This document shows, piece after piece, positions 16,769-25,382 of a DNA stretch of 64,000 nucleotides. Source of the DNA: Mesorhizobium amorphae (lineage in GTDB: Bacteria > Pseudomonadota > Alphaproteobacteria > Rhizobiales > Rhizobiaceae); assembly GCA_003240775.1 (NCBI GenBank), contig QFNI01000015.1, positions 1-64,000 of the forward strand, given 5' to 3'. The translations under genes and the position numbers were made by a program. Below the pieces are notes generated by a model. The model was given only the letters and a program-made list of their open reading frames with translations. It was not told the origin of the DNA and searched no databases. Position 1 is the stretch's first letter. Each line of letters starts with the position of its first letter.

Positions 16769-17069
16769 GGTGGCGCTCCTCGTTTTGGTGGTTGTGCAAG
16801 CTGACCTTGGCGGCCAGCTCGGAGAAAGGCGGAAGCTCGCCCGCATCGTAGGCGTTGGCCAGGCGCAGGAGGCGTATGGGAAACAGCACGGCCTGCGTGT
16901 TCGAGAGGCTGCGCTCGCGCCCGTCCTCGCCCGATGCCGCGCAACGCTCAGCTTCGGCAAGGGCCGCATCGATCTTGGCGCCGCTCAGCACATCCTGTCG
17001 CTTGAGCGACGACAGCACTGACGCCAGAGCGAGATACAGGCCTTCGAGTTGCAGGTTGGCGGTGTTCAC
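16761..17069 (-). CDS. Conserved hypothetical protein, EcfG-promoter driven
   Basis: 102 residues beginning MNTANLQLEGLYLALASVLS. Mostly helical, with one Cys (AEAERCAASGE) and a His/Asn-rich tail (HNHQNEERHHD). No family recognised. An EcfG-like promoter lies 27-52 nt upstream of the ATG, so it is probably part of the general stress regulon together with the overlapping downstream small gene. Confidence 0.6.
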   Translation of the reverse strand: MNTANLQLEGLYLALASVLSSLKRQDVLSGAKIDAALAEAERCAASGEDGRERSLSNTQAVLFPIRLLRLANAYDAGELPPFSELAAKVSLHNHQNEERHHD

Positions 17070-17095
17070 GGGGAAAGCCCTCGATTGAAGCCATC

Positions 17096-17121
17096 AACGG
17101 ATGCACGATGGCGGCAGTTCC
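17096..17121 (-). promoter_or_regulatory. EcfG-type general stress promoter
   Basis: On the minus strand GGAAC (17121-17117) is followed by 17 nt and CGTT (17099-17096). This matches the established alphaproteobacterial EcfG consensus GGAAC-N16/17-CGTT. The start codon of the downstream gene is at 17069, a normal distance. Confidence 0.7.
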
Positions 17122-17177
17122 CATCCTGTCGGCCGCATCCGGCAGACCCACCTCCCTCGTCCCTGCAGAAACGAAAA

Positions 17178-17203
17178 GGCGGCCCGGGTTTCCCCAGGCC
17201 GCC
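17178..17203 (-). terminator. Rho-independent terminator of the DUF3618/holin/YqjD operon
   Basis: GGCGGCC (17178-17184) pairs with GGCCGCC (17197-17203), extended by an inner GGG/CCC pairing. On the minus strand the stem is followed by TTTTCGTTT, so it terminates the operon ending at 17225. Confidence 0.75.
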
Positions 17204-17224
17204 CTTTGTCTCGACTTACGCTTC

Positions 17225-18553
17225 TCAGCCGTTCTGAGGGCGCTTGTTTTCGTTCGCCTTGGCCTCGTCGGCCTTGGCATCCACCTTGTCAGCCACATCG
17301 CGCGCCTTGTCGGCTGCCACATGGGCCTGATCGGCAAGGGCGGAGCGGGCCTGGTTGTAGGCTTCGCCCGCGCGATCCGCGGCCTGGTGATAGAGGTCAC
17401 CCGCCTTTTCGGTCGCCTCGGAATAGAGCGAAGCCACGTGTTCCTTGCCCTGCTGGTAGAGTTCGCCCGCCTTGCGGCCGGCTTCGGCCTTGATCTGATC
17501 GGCCTGCTCGCCGAGCAGTTCATCTTCCTGGCGCGTGCGCGGCAGGATGGCGGCGATGGCAGCACCCACGGCAAAGGCGAGAGCACCCGTCACCATCGGC
17601 TGCTCGTGGAGGGTGGAAGCGGCCGAGCGCGCCGCGCGCGAGCCGTGGTGGGAAACGGTGGAGCTAACATCCGACATGGTACGTCCTGCCCTTGTTGAAG
17701 CCTTGGAGATCGAACGCGCGGTGGAAGCACCGGCGCGCGAGGCGGCTTTGGCGCCGCGCGACACCCCTCCGATCAGCGAGGATGCCGCATGCGACACGCT
17801 CGACGTGGCGCCACCCGTGCTCCGGGAGGCGGCATCGCTCGCATCGTGCAGAGCGCGCTTGGCCTTGGCCCAGGTATCCGATGCCCAGCCCGTCGCCTCG
17901 TGCAAGAGGTTGCCGGCCTCGTCCTTGAAGGACTGGATGCGGTTTCCCGCTTCGTCCTTGAAGCCGCGATAGCGGTTGCCCGCCTCGTCGGTGAAGTGGC
18001 TTGCGCGGTTTCCGAGTTCGTCGGAAGCGGCGCGGAACTTCTTGCCGGCCTCGTCCACGAACTCGCTGAAGCGACCGCCCTCGTGCTCGTCCGGGCCCTG
18101 ATAGGAGCGGCGAAGCGAGGAGCCCTGGATGGGGGCGTAGGGATAGTCCTCGTCATCCTCGAATTCGATGATGTCGATGTCGTCCTCGTCGTAGAATTCG
18201 CGCTGGTCCGAATAGTCGTAGGGTCGGGCCAGACGCTCGTCTTCCCACCGGCGGGACGTCTCGGGCGCGCTCTTGCGAGAGGGGCCGGCGATCAGCCAGG
18301 CCACGCTGATGCCCAGGAGCGCCACGGGCAGCGGGTTGGCCGCAATCGCCCGGCCGAGGCCGGCAGCGACTTCGCCGCCATTGGTTCGCGTGAACGAGAA
18401 GAACTCGTCCACCATCTGTCCGGGGGACAGCCGATCCTGGATCTCATCGATCGTGTTCTCAACGCGCGAGCGCTGAAGCTCGATCTCGCGCTGGAGTTCG
18501 GCTGCCGACTTCGGTTCGGAATAATCCGTGTCGGTGTCAGCGTAGGTTGACAT
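17225..18553 (-). CDS. DUF3618 domain membrane protein
   Basis: 442 residues. The N-terminal DUF3618 region runs from AAELQREIELQRSRVENTID to about residue 50, followed by a TM segment (NPLPVALLGISVAWLIAG). The middle is acidic and rich in short repeats (FKDEAGNRIQSFKDEAGN, HFTDEAGNRYRG). A second TM (MVTGALAFAVGAAIAAILP) precedes an Ala-rich helical tail with LEA-like KAGDLYHQAADRAGEAYNQA repeats. It is the last gene of a three-gene envelope module and its ATG overlaps the holin-like gene stop (ATGA). Function unknown; LEA-like repeats suggest a membrane stress role (inference). Confidence 0.85.
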   Translation of the reverse strand: MSTYADTDTDYSEPKSAAELQREIELQRSRVENTIDEIQDRLSPGQMVDEFFSFTRTNGGEVAAGLGRAIAANPLPVALLGISVAWLIAGPSRKSAPETSRRWEDERLARPYDYSDQREFYDEDDIDIIEFEDDEDYPYAPIQGSSLRRSYQGPDEHEGGRFSEFVDEAGKKFRAASDELGNRASHFTDEAGNRYRGFKDEAGNRIQSFKDEAGNLLHEATGWASDTWAKAKRALHDASDAASRSTGGATSSVSHAASSLIGGVSRGAKAASRAGASTARSISKASTRAGRTMSDVSSTVSHHGSRAARSAASTLHEQPMVTGALAFAVGAAIAAILPRTRQEDELLGEQADQIKAEAGRKAGELYQQGKEHVASLYSEATEKAGDLYHQAADRAGEAYNQARSALADQAHVAADKARDVADKVDAKADEAKANENKRPQNG

Positions 18554-18969
18554 CAGAACTTCTCCTTCACAGCGGCCGCGTCGCGTTGCAGCGACGTCGT
18601 GGTCCGCTCAAGCTTGAGATTGCGCGCCTTGAGCCCGTTGAGCCCGCGCGAAACGAAGAGCCAGGCGATCAGCCCGACGATCACGGCCACGATCAGCGCC
18701 GAAAGCGCGTTGGCGGCGCGTGCGCCCACGCCGAAATTCTCGAGCAGCATGGAAAGGCCCGCGACGGCGGCCGTCAGCAGCACGCCGAGCGCGCCCAGCG
18801 CGAGGATCGCGCCGATCACGATCTGCACTGCCGACGACGCCATCTCCGTCAGCTTCTCGGAGGCCTCGGCCTTGGCGAGCTGGACCTCCTTGCGGAACAG
18901 GCTGGTGATGTCCCCCGCCAAGCTGCCGAGCAGCTCGGTCAGGGAACGCCCGTCACTAAATCCGGCCAT
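18553..18969 (-). CDS. Holin-3_6 / YqjE-like membrane protein
   Basis: 138 residues. The start LTELLGSLAGDITSLFRKEV and LAKAEASEKLTEM are the typical amphipathic lead of PF07332 (phage_holin_3_6/YqjE) proteins. Two TM segments follow (IVIGAILALGALGVLLTAAV and ALIVAVIVGLIAWLFVS), then a basic helical tail. Despite the domain name this family is chromosomal and unconnected to prophage here. It is sandwiched between YqjD-like and DUF3618 genes with short overlaps. Confidence 0.88.
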   Translation of the reverse strand: MAGFSDGRSLTELLGSLAGDITSLFRKEVQLAKAEASEKLTEMASSAVQIVIGAILALGALGVLLTAAVAGLSMLLENFGVGARAANALSALIVAVIVGLIAWLFVSRGLNGLKARNLKLERTTTSLQRDAAAVKEKF

Positions 18970-19744
18970 TGTTGCCCACTCCGCCAGCCGAGCCGCCGCC
19001 CTTGCGGCGCGGTCCGTCGCGCTCGAGCGTCACTTCGCTCTTGTCGGTGGCCTTGGCGGCATGACGCTGAGGCTCGCCGGCGCGTGCCGCATCCTTCTGG
19101 GCGGCAGACGCCATCAGGAAACGAGTGGCCGCGAAGCCCGCGAGGGCTGCGATGCCGACAAAGGCGAGCGGCTGGCGACGGCCGAAATCCTGCGCTTGCG
19201 AGATCAGGTCATCCACGCTCTTGTTGTCGAAGCTTTCGGCTAGCTGGCGGATGTTGCCGGCGATGCTTTGCGCATAGCCCGCCACCGCGCTGTCCTTCGC
19301 ACGAAGCTCGTCCGCCACGCGCGACACCGCATCGCCCACGCCGCCGATCTGACGCGCGGCCAGATCTTTCTGCTCGGAGGCAAAGGAGCGCGCACGGTCG
19401 CTCAGCTGGTTGACCTGCTCGCCCGCATAGGCCTTGGCTTTTTCAGCGGCTTCGCCAAGCTGGCCTTCGGCCTGCGAGCGGAGATGGGAGAGCTCGTTGG
19501 AGGCTTGGCTCTTGAGGCCCTGGAACTGGTTCGAAGCCTCGTTCTTGAGGTCGGCGAACTGCGATGTCGCCTGATCCTTCAAAGCCGCGAGATCGTTCTT
19601 TGCCTGGTCAGCGGCAGAGCGGAAGTCGTCTTTTGCTTGGGAAGCCGCGCCATGCAGGTCGCTGCGCATGGTCTCGGTGGCCTTGGCAAGCTCTTCGCCC
19701 GCGGGCTTCGCCTTGTTTTCGAATGGGGGATCCTGGTTGCTCAT
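18956..19744 (-). CDS. YqjD/DUF883-like coiled-coil tail-anchored protein
   Basis: 262 residues from the ATG at 19744, with the ribosome site GGAGCTTTTCC upstream. It begins MSNQDPPFENKAKPAGEELA. A long Ala/Lys/Gln-rich amphipathic helix with near-repeats (QAKDDFRSAADQAKNDLAAL, NEASNQFQGLKSQASNELS) is followed by one TM (PLAFVGIAALAGFAATRFL) and a charged tail. E. coli YqjD is an inner-membrane, ribosome-associated stationary-phase protein with a similar layout. The 3' end overlaps the YqjE-like gene by 14 nt. Confidence 0.8.
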   Translation of the reverse strand: MSNQDPPFENKAKPAGEELAKATETMRSDLHGAASQAKDDFRSAADQAKNDLAALKDQATSQFADLKNEASNQFQGLKSQASNELSHLRSQAEGQLGEAAEKAKAYAGEQVNQLSDRARSFASEQKDLAARQIGGVGDAVSRVADELRAKDSAVAGYAQSIAGNIRQLAESFDNKSVDDLISQAQDFGRRQPLAFVGIAALAGFAATRFLMASAAQKDAARAGEPQRHAAKATDKSEVTLERDGPRRKGGGSAGGVGNNGRI

Positions 19745-20019
19745 GGAAAAGCTCCTGGCTGGGGCGGCTTGGCCCGGGTCTTCAAGAAACAAATACCGGT
19801 CTCGCGCGAGCCGCAGCAGTCGGGGCGCGGGCCTGACACGCAAGCGAAGCGGGCCATTCAACTGCCGATCACGTCGAGATGAACAGAATGCTTTGGATCA
19901 TGGAGGGTTCCCGCCCAAAGCCTGCCCGAGCAAAACATCCCCTTCTGGCCTTGAAAGCCGCGCCGGCGGCGCAATCTCGTCCTTGACCCAAGCACCAGCC
20001 CGAGCAGGGGACGAATGCC

Positions 20020-21003
20020 ATGACCGCTGCAACGGATGCAGGACCTCCGTCGGCGAGCGGCCATGACACGCGCGGCCGCAGGGCGGATGGCCCCCACGAC
20101 TTCCCCTTGCGCGGTTGGAAGGACATCCTCTACCGCGTCTACACCGAGAGCACGGAAGACCGCCTGATGCTGCTCGCGGCCGGCGCGACCTTCTATCTTC
20201 TGCTCGCGCTCTTTCCGTTTCTTGCGGCTTTCGTGTCGCTCTACGGCTTCGTGGCCGACCCCAAGACTGTGGCCGATCAGATCGCGTTTCTCGGCACCTT
20301 CATGCCTTCGGGCGGAGTGGAGCTGATCGAGAGCCAGCTCACCGCGCTCGCCACCCAGAACACGCAGGCCCTGAGCTTCGGCTTCCTGTTCGGTTTGGGT
20401 GTCGCGCTTTGGAGCGCGAACAACGGGGTGAAGGCGCTGATCGAGGGGCTGAACGCAGCCTATGACGAAAACGAGACGCGCTCCTTCGTGCGGCTCAACC
20501 TCGTTTCCTTCGCCTTCACGATGGGCGCCATCCTGATCGGCATCTTCTTTCTGGTGTCGGTGGGCGTGGTGCCGGCCGTGCTCGCCTTTCTCAGGCTCGA
20601 CACCTGGGCGGACCTCCTGATCCGCATCGGCCGCTGGCCGGTGATGCTGGGCGCGATCGCCATCGGCATCGGCCTGCTCTACCGCTACGGGCCCGACCGC
20701 CGCCCCGCCAAATGGCGCTGGATCACGCCAGGTGCGGCAATCGCGTCGATCGTCTGGATCGCGGCCTCGATCGGCTTTTCGTTCTACCTGCAGAACTTCG
20801 CCGACTACAACGCCACCTACGGCACGCTGGGCGCCGTGATCGGCTTCATGGTCTGGACCTGGATATCGGTGACCATCCTGTTCGTGGGCGCGGAACTGAA
20901 TTCGGAGATGGAGCACCAGACCGAGGTGGATTCCACGATCGGCCACCCCAAGCCCATGGGCTCGCGGGGCGCGATCGTGGCCGATACGGTGGCGGGCGGA
21001 TAA
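20020..21003 (+). CDS. YihY/BrkB family inner-membrane protein
   Basis: 327 residues; ATG at 20020 preceded by CAGGGGACG. Six TM segments fit the YihY/virulence factor BrkB fold. Landmarks are the stretch from AAGATFYLLLALFP to SLYGF, SANNGVKALIEGLNAAYDE and the late FADYNATYGTLGAVIGFMVW. The molecular role is unresolved; it is an inner-membrane protein, not RNase BN. Divergent from the YqjD-like operon across a 275-nt gap in which I found no convincing EcfG site. Confidence 0.92.
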   Translation: MTAATDAGPPSASGHDTRGRRADGPHDFPLRGWKDILYRVYTESTEDRLMLLAAGATFYLLLALFPFLAAFVSLYGFVADPKTVADQIAFLGTFMPSGGVELIESQLTALATQNTQALSFGFLFGLGVALWSANNGVKALIEGLNAAYDENETRSFVRLNLVSFAFTMGAILIGIFFLVSVGVVPAVLAFLRLDTWADLLIRIGRWPVMLGAIAIGIGLLYRYGPDRRPAKWRWITPGAAIASIVWIAASIGFSFYLQNFADYNATYGTLGAVIGFMVWTWISVTILFVGAELNSEMEHQTEVDSTIGHPKPMGSRGAIVADTVAGG

Positions 21004-21009
21004 GCCCCG

Positions 21010-21836
<827 letters not shown>

Positions 21837-21840
<4 letters not shown>

Positions 21841-22676
21841 GTGCGGGCCTCCACATTGAAGGATGAGACGGTCGGCAGGCGGTCGCCCGTGGCGTTCTCG
21901 GGCAGTGCCGCGAGAAGCGCCTTGGTGTAGGGGTTCTGCGGGTTCTCGAAGAGCGAGAGCACGTCGGCCTCCTCCATCTTGCGCCCCTTGTACTGCACCA
22001 CCACGCGATCAGCGGTCTCGGCCACCACGCCCATGTTGTGGGTGATCATGATGAGCCCCATGCCGTGGTCGGCCTGGAGCTTGAGGAGAAGATCGAGGAT
22101 CTGCTTCTGGATGGTCACGTCGAGGGCCGTGGTCGGCTCATCGGCAATCAGGAGCTTGGGATTGCAGGCGATGGCTATCGCAATCATCACGCGCTGGCAC
22201 TGGCCGCCCGACATCTGGTGGGGATAGGCGGACAGGCGTGCGGCGGGGTCGGGGATGCCGACCGCGTGGAACAGCTCAATCGCCCGCTCGCGGCGCTTCT
22301 TCCCGGCGAGGCCCAGATGGACGCGCAACACCTCCTCGATCTGGAAGCCCACCGTGAAGCACGGGTTGAGCGAGGCCATGGGCTCCTGAAAGATCATCGC
22401 CATGTCCTTGCCCACGAGCTTGCGCCGCGCGGCCGGGTCGAGCCCGAGCAGGTCGCGCCCGTTGAAGGCCATGCGGTCGGCCTTCACGGTCGCCGTCCAC
22501 GGCAGGAGCCCCATCACCGCCAGCATCGACACGGACTTGCCCGACCCGCTCTCGCCCACAATGGCGAGCACCTCGCGCTCGCGCACGGAAAGCGAGACCC
22601 CGTCCACGGCACGGAAGGGGCCGGATGCGGTCTGGAACTCGACGGTAAGGTTTTCGATCTCGAGAAGAGCGCTCAC
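21837..22676 (-). CDS. Peptide ABC transporter ATP-binding protein (DppD/OppD-like)
   Basis: 279 residues from a GTG at 22676 (VSALLEIENLTVEFQT), with GGAG about 9 nt upstream; frames further upstream are non-coding. Walker A GESGSGKSVS, the Q-loop MIFQEPMASLNPCFTVG, a signature with Cys in place of the usual residue (MSGGQCQRVMIA), Walker B LLIADEPTTALD and MITHNMGVV are present. A 154-nt gap and an unrelated one-TM gene separate it from the permeases. Confidence 0.93.
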
Positions 22677-22830
22677 TTCAATAATGCTCCAGCCTTGATT
22701 ATATTCGGGAGGCAACGGCTGAGACCGCAACCATGTCCAACACCAATCAGCTTCCCCCCATGCAGCCGATCTCCGGCCCCACGCGGCCGCGTCCGGGCTA
22801 CTGAGGCCTGCACGTCCGGCATGAGCCCCA

Positions 22831-23364
22831 TCACGGCTCTCCCCGCCACGCATTGAGGGCTTCGACCGCCCCGACAGCCAGCTTCTCCGCCTCGACCTGC
22901 AGATCGATATAGTCGGAGTAGAGCGCGGCTTTGCGCTCGGCATCGAGCGCCCTGAACCCTTCGCTTCGCAGATCTTCCACGAGCTGGGCTATCGACTGCG
23001 CCTGCCAATAGAAACGAACCACGGGCTCGATGGCTTCGGCAGGCAGCACGTGGATTTCGCTCAGCATGGCCGAGAACACCACGTTCTCCGGCCCGCGCGG
23101 CACGAACGGCGTGTAGCCGGGAACGGTTCTGATGGCTTCGACCATCGCAGCCTTGTGGTTTCCCGCCTCGCCTTCCGTCCACTGCCGACGGTGGCAGCGG
23201 ATTTCCGCGCGCAGGGCGGTCATGGTGTCGCGCACCTTTTCCTGGCGCTTGACCGCATCCAGCCGCCTGTCCCGGCCATAGGCGATGAACCAGCCGGCCA
23301 CCGTGACGAGGGCTGCGATGGCCGCCGCGACGATGGCCGGGCTGATCAGGTCGATCCCGACCAT
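22831..23364 (-). CDS. One-TM hypothetical protein embedded in the peptide transporter operon
   Basis: 177 residues. The ATG overlaps the stop of the DppC-like permease (TGATG), so translation is coupled. A single N-terminal TM (ISPAIVAAAIAALVTVAGWF) is followed by a cytoplasmic, helical, charged domain (YGRDRRLDAVKRQEKVRDTM, MVEAIRTVPGYTPFVPRGPE, IHVLPAEAIEPVVRFYWQAQ). It resembles small hypothetical proteins found beside phage or membrane genes, but I do not recognise a family. It is not a standard Dpp component; its place between permease and ATPase genes is unusual. Confidence 0.75.
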   Translation of the reverse strand: MVGIDLISPAIVAAAIAALVTVAGWFIAYGRDRRLDAVKRQEKVRDTMTALRAEIRCHRRQWTEGEAGNHKAAMVEAIRTVPGYTPFVPRGPENVVFSAMLSEIHVLPAEAIEPVVRFYWQAQSIAQLVEDLRSEGFRALDAERKAALYSDYIDLQVEAEKLAVGAVEALNAWRGEP

Positions 23365-24272
23365 CAAGACCGCTTGAGCTTGGGGTCCAGCGCATCGCGA
23401 AGGCCGTCGCCCATCAGGTTGATGGCGAGAACAGTGACGAGAATGGCGAGGCCGGGGAAGGTGACCACCCACCAAGCTCGCAGGATGAACTCGCGCGCTT
23501 CGGCGAGCATGGTGCCCCATTCGGGCGTGGGCGGCTGTGCGCCGACGCCCAGGAAGCCGAGGGCCGCCGCATCCAGGATGGCGTTCGAGAAGGACAGCGT
23601 CGCCTGCACGATGAGCGGCGCGAGGCAGTTGGGCAGAATGGTGCGGAACATCAGCCGGAGCGGCCCCGCTCCCGCCACGCGGGCTGCGATCACATATTCG
23701 CGGTTCTTCTCGGCCATCACGGCAGCGCGCGTCAGCCGCACGAAATGCGGCTGGTAGACGAGCGTGATGGCCAGCATCGCGTTCAACAGGCCGGGCCCCA
23801 GGATCGCCACCAGAACGAGCGCCAGCAGCAGCGAGGGAAAGGCCAGGATGATGTCCATCACCCGCATGATGGCCGTGTCCAGCCAGCCGCCGAAATAGCC
23901 CGCGAAGACTCCCACGGTGACGCCCAGCACAAGCGCCAGCGCCGTCACCACGAAGCCGATGAAGAGCGAGAACTGCGCGCCGAAGAGCAGGCGCGAGAAG
24001 ATGTCCCGGCCCACTGCATCCGTGCCGAGCAGATAGGCGGCGCGCCCCCCTTCGGCCCAGGCGGGCGGCAGGAGAACCGCGTCGCGGAACTGGGCAGACG
24101 GCGCATGCGGCGCGATCACTGGCGCGAGAATGGCGGCGGCCATCAGCAGGAGAAACACGACGAGCCCCACCACGGCGCCCTTGTTCTCGGAGAAGTAGTA
24201 CCAGAATTCGCCCAGGCGCCGGGCGCGCGAGGGGTCGAGAGGGATGTCCTCGACGGCGGAGGTATCTGCCAT
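23364..24272 (-). CDS. Peptide ABC transporter permease (DppC/OppC-like)
   Basis: 302 residues. The N-terminal OppC_N segment (EFWYYFSENKGAVVGLVVFL) is followed by the ABC permease fold, with TM segments and the EAA loop REYVIAARVAGAGPLRLMFR. The extracytoplasmic loop contains LLGTDAVGRDIFSRLLFGAQ, diagnostic of DppC/OppC. The gene lies 12 nt after the DppB-like gene. Confidence 0.94.
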   Translation of the reverse strand: MADTSAVEDIPLDPSRARRLGEFWYYFSENKGAVVGLVVFLLLMAAAILAPVIAPHAPSAQFRDAVLLPPAWAEGGRAAYLLGTDAVGRDIFSRLLFGAQFSLFIGFVVTALALVLGVTVGVFAGYFGGWLDTAIMRVMDIILAFPSLLLALVLVAILGPGLLNAMLAITLVYQPHFVRLTRAAVMAEKNREYVIAARVAGAGPLRLMFRTILPNCLAPLIVQATLSFSNAILDAAALGFLGVGAQPPTPEWGTMLAEAREFILRAWWVVTFPGLAILVTVLAINLMGDGLRDALDPKLKRS

Positions 24273-24284
24273 GGTCGTGCCTTC

Positions 24285-25289
24285 TCAGTGCCGGATGCGC
24301 GGGTTGATAAGGCCGTAGAGCAGGTCGACGGCAAGGTTCACCAGCATGATGATGCCGGCAATCATGAGCAGCCCGCCCTGGATCACGGGGTAGTCGCGGC
24401 GCGACACCGAATCCACCATCCACTTGCCGATGCCTGGCCAGGAGAAGATGGTTTCCGTCAGGATGGCGCCTGCAAGCAGAAGCCCCACCTGAAGCCCGAT
24501 CGTGGTGATCACGGGGATCAGCGCATTGCGCAGCGCATGCACGCCTACCACGCGGAAGGGCGAGAGGCCCTTGGCGCGCGCGGTGCGCACGTAGTCCTCG
24601 CCCAGCACTTCGAGCATGGCCGAGCGCGTCTGGCGCGCGATCACGGCGAGCGGGATCGTGCCGAGCACGATCGTGGGCAGGATCAGGTGACTCGCCGCCG
24701 ACTTGAACGCACCCGCCTGACCCGAAAGCAGGCTGTCGATCAGCATGAAGCCCGTGACGGGCGGAAAGAAGTAGAGAAGCGAAATACGCCCCGAGACCGG
24801 TGTCCACTGCAGGATGCCCGAGAACAGGATGATCAGCAGCAGGCCCCACCAAAAGATCGGCATGGAATAGCCGACGAGCGCGACCCCCATCAGCGACTGA
24901 TCGGCGAAGGAGCCCCGCTTGAGGGCCGCGAACACGCCCACGGGGATGCCGATCACCACCGCAAAGATGATGGCGCAGAGCGAAAGCTCGAGCGTTGCCG
25001 GAAACAGGCTCAGGAACTGGTCGGCGACGCTGCTCTTGGACACGATCGAGGTGCCGAAATCGCCGCGCACCACGCCCCAGAGATAGTCGAGATACTGGAT
25101 CACGATCGGCCGGTTGAGGCCGAGCTGCTCGGAGATGATCGCGTGCCGCTCGGGCGACATCACGCGCTCGCCCGACAGCAGCGCCACGGGGTCGCCGGGC
25201 AAGAGGCGGATGAACGAGAAGGCGATGATCGAAACGCCGATGAAGGTCGGCACGAGCACGGCGAGCCGGCCCAGAAGAAAGCGGAGCAT
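24285..25289 (-). CDS. Peptide ABC transporter permease (DppB/OppB-like)
   Basis: 334 residues. The start MLRFLLGRLAVLVPTFIGVS and the early motif FIRLLPGDPVALLSGE are typical of DppB. The EAA loop is DYVRTARAKGLSPFRVVGVH, and ETIFSWPGIGKWMVDSV is the conserved late loop. It forms the translocation pore with DppC. It is separated from the binding-protein gene by a 93-nt gap containing a GC-rich hairpin. Confidence 0.94.
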   Translation of the reverse strand: MLRFLLGRLAVLVPTFIGVSIIAFSFIRLLPGDPVALLSGERVMSPERHAIISEQLGLNRPIVIQYLDYLWGVVRGDFGTSIVSKSSVADQFLSLFPATLELSLCAIIFAVVIGIPVGVFAALKRGSFADQSLMGVALVGYSMPIFWWGLLLIILFSGILQWTPVSGRISLLYFFPPVTGFMLIDSLLSGQAGAFKSAASHLILPTIVLGTIPLAVIARQTRSAMLEVLGEDYVRTARAKGLSPFRVVGVHALRNALIPVITTIGLQVGLLLAGAILTETIFSWPGIGKWMVDSVSRRDYPVIQGGLLMIAGIIMLVNLAVDLLYGLINPRIRH

Positions 25290-25332
25290 GGCGGGTGTTC
25301 CGTAGGGGAATCGCGGTTCCCTGAAAGCAAAA

Positions 25333-25362
25333 CGGGGGCGGTGGCCTTGAGCCCCGCCCCCG
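25333..25362 (-). terminator. Intercistronic hairpin after the peptide-binding-protein gene
   Basis: CGGGGGCGG (25333-25341) pairs perfectly with CCGCCCCCG (25354-25362) around a 12-nt loop, between the binding-protein and DppB genes. It lacks a T-run. Such hairpins typically let the binding protein be made in excess over the membrane subunits through partial termination or mRNA stabilisation. Confidence 0.6.
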
Positions 25363-25382
25363 GTTCAGTGGCTGTGCGCTCG

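Noticed and set aside
18553..18969. Phage holin domain as a sign of prophage
   Set aside because: The PF07332 type is a chromosomal YqjE-like protein, and no other phage genes are nearby.
19745..20019. EcfG promoter upstream of the YqjD-like gene
   Set aside because: A GGAAC is present on the minus strand near 19905, but no CGTT occurs at 16-17 nt; the spacing fails.
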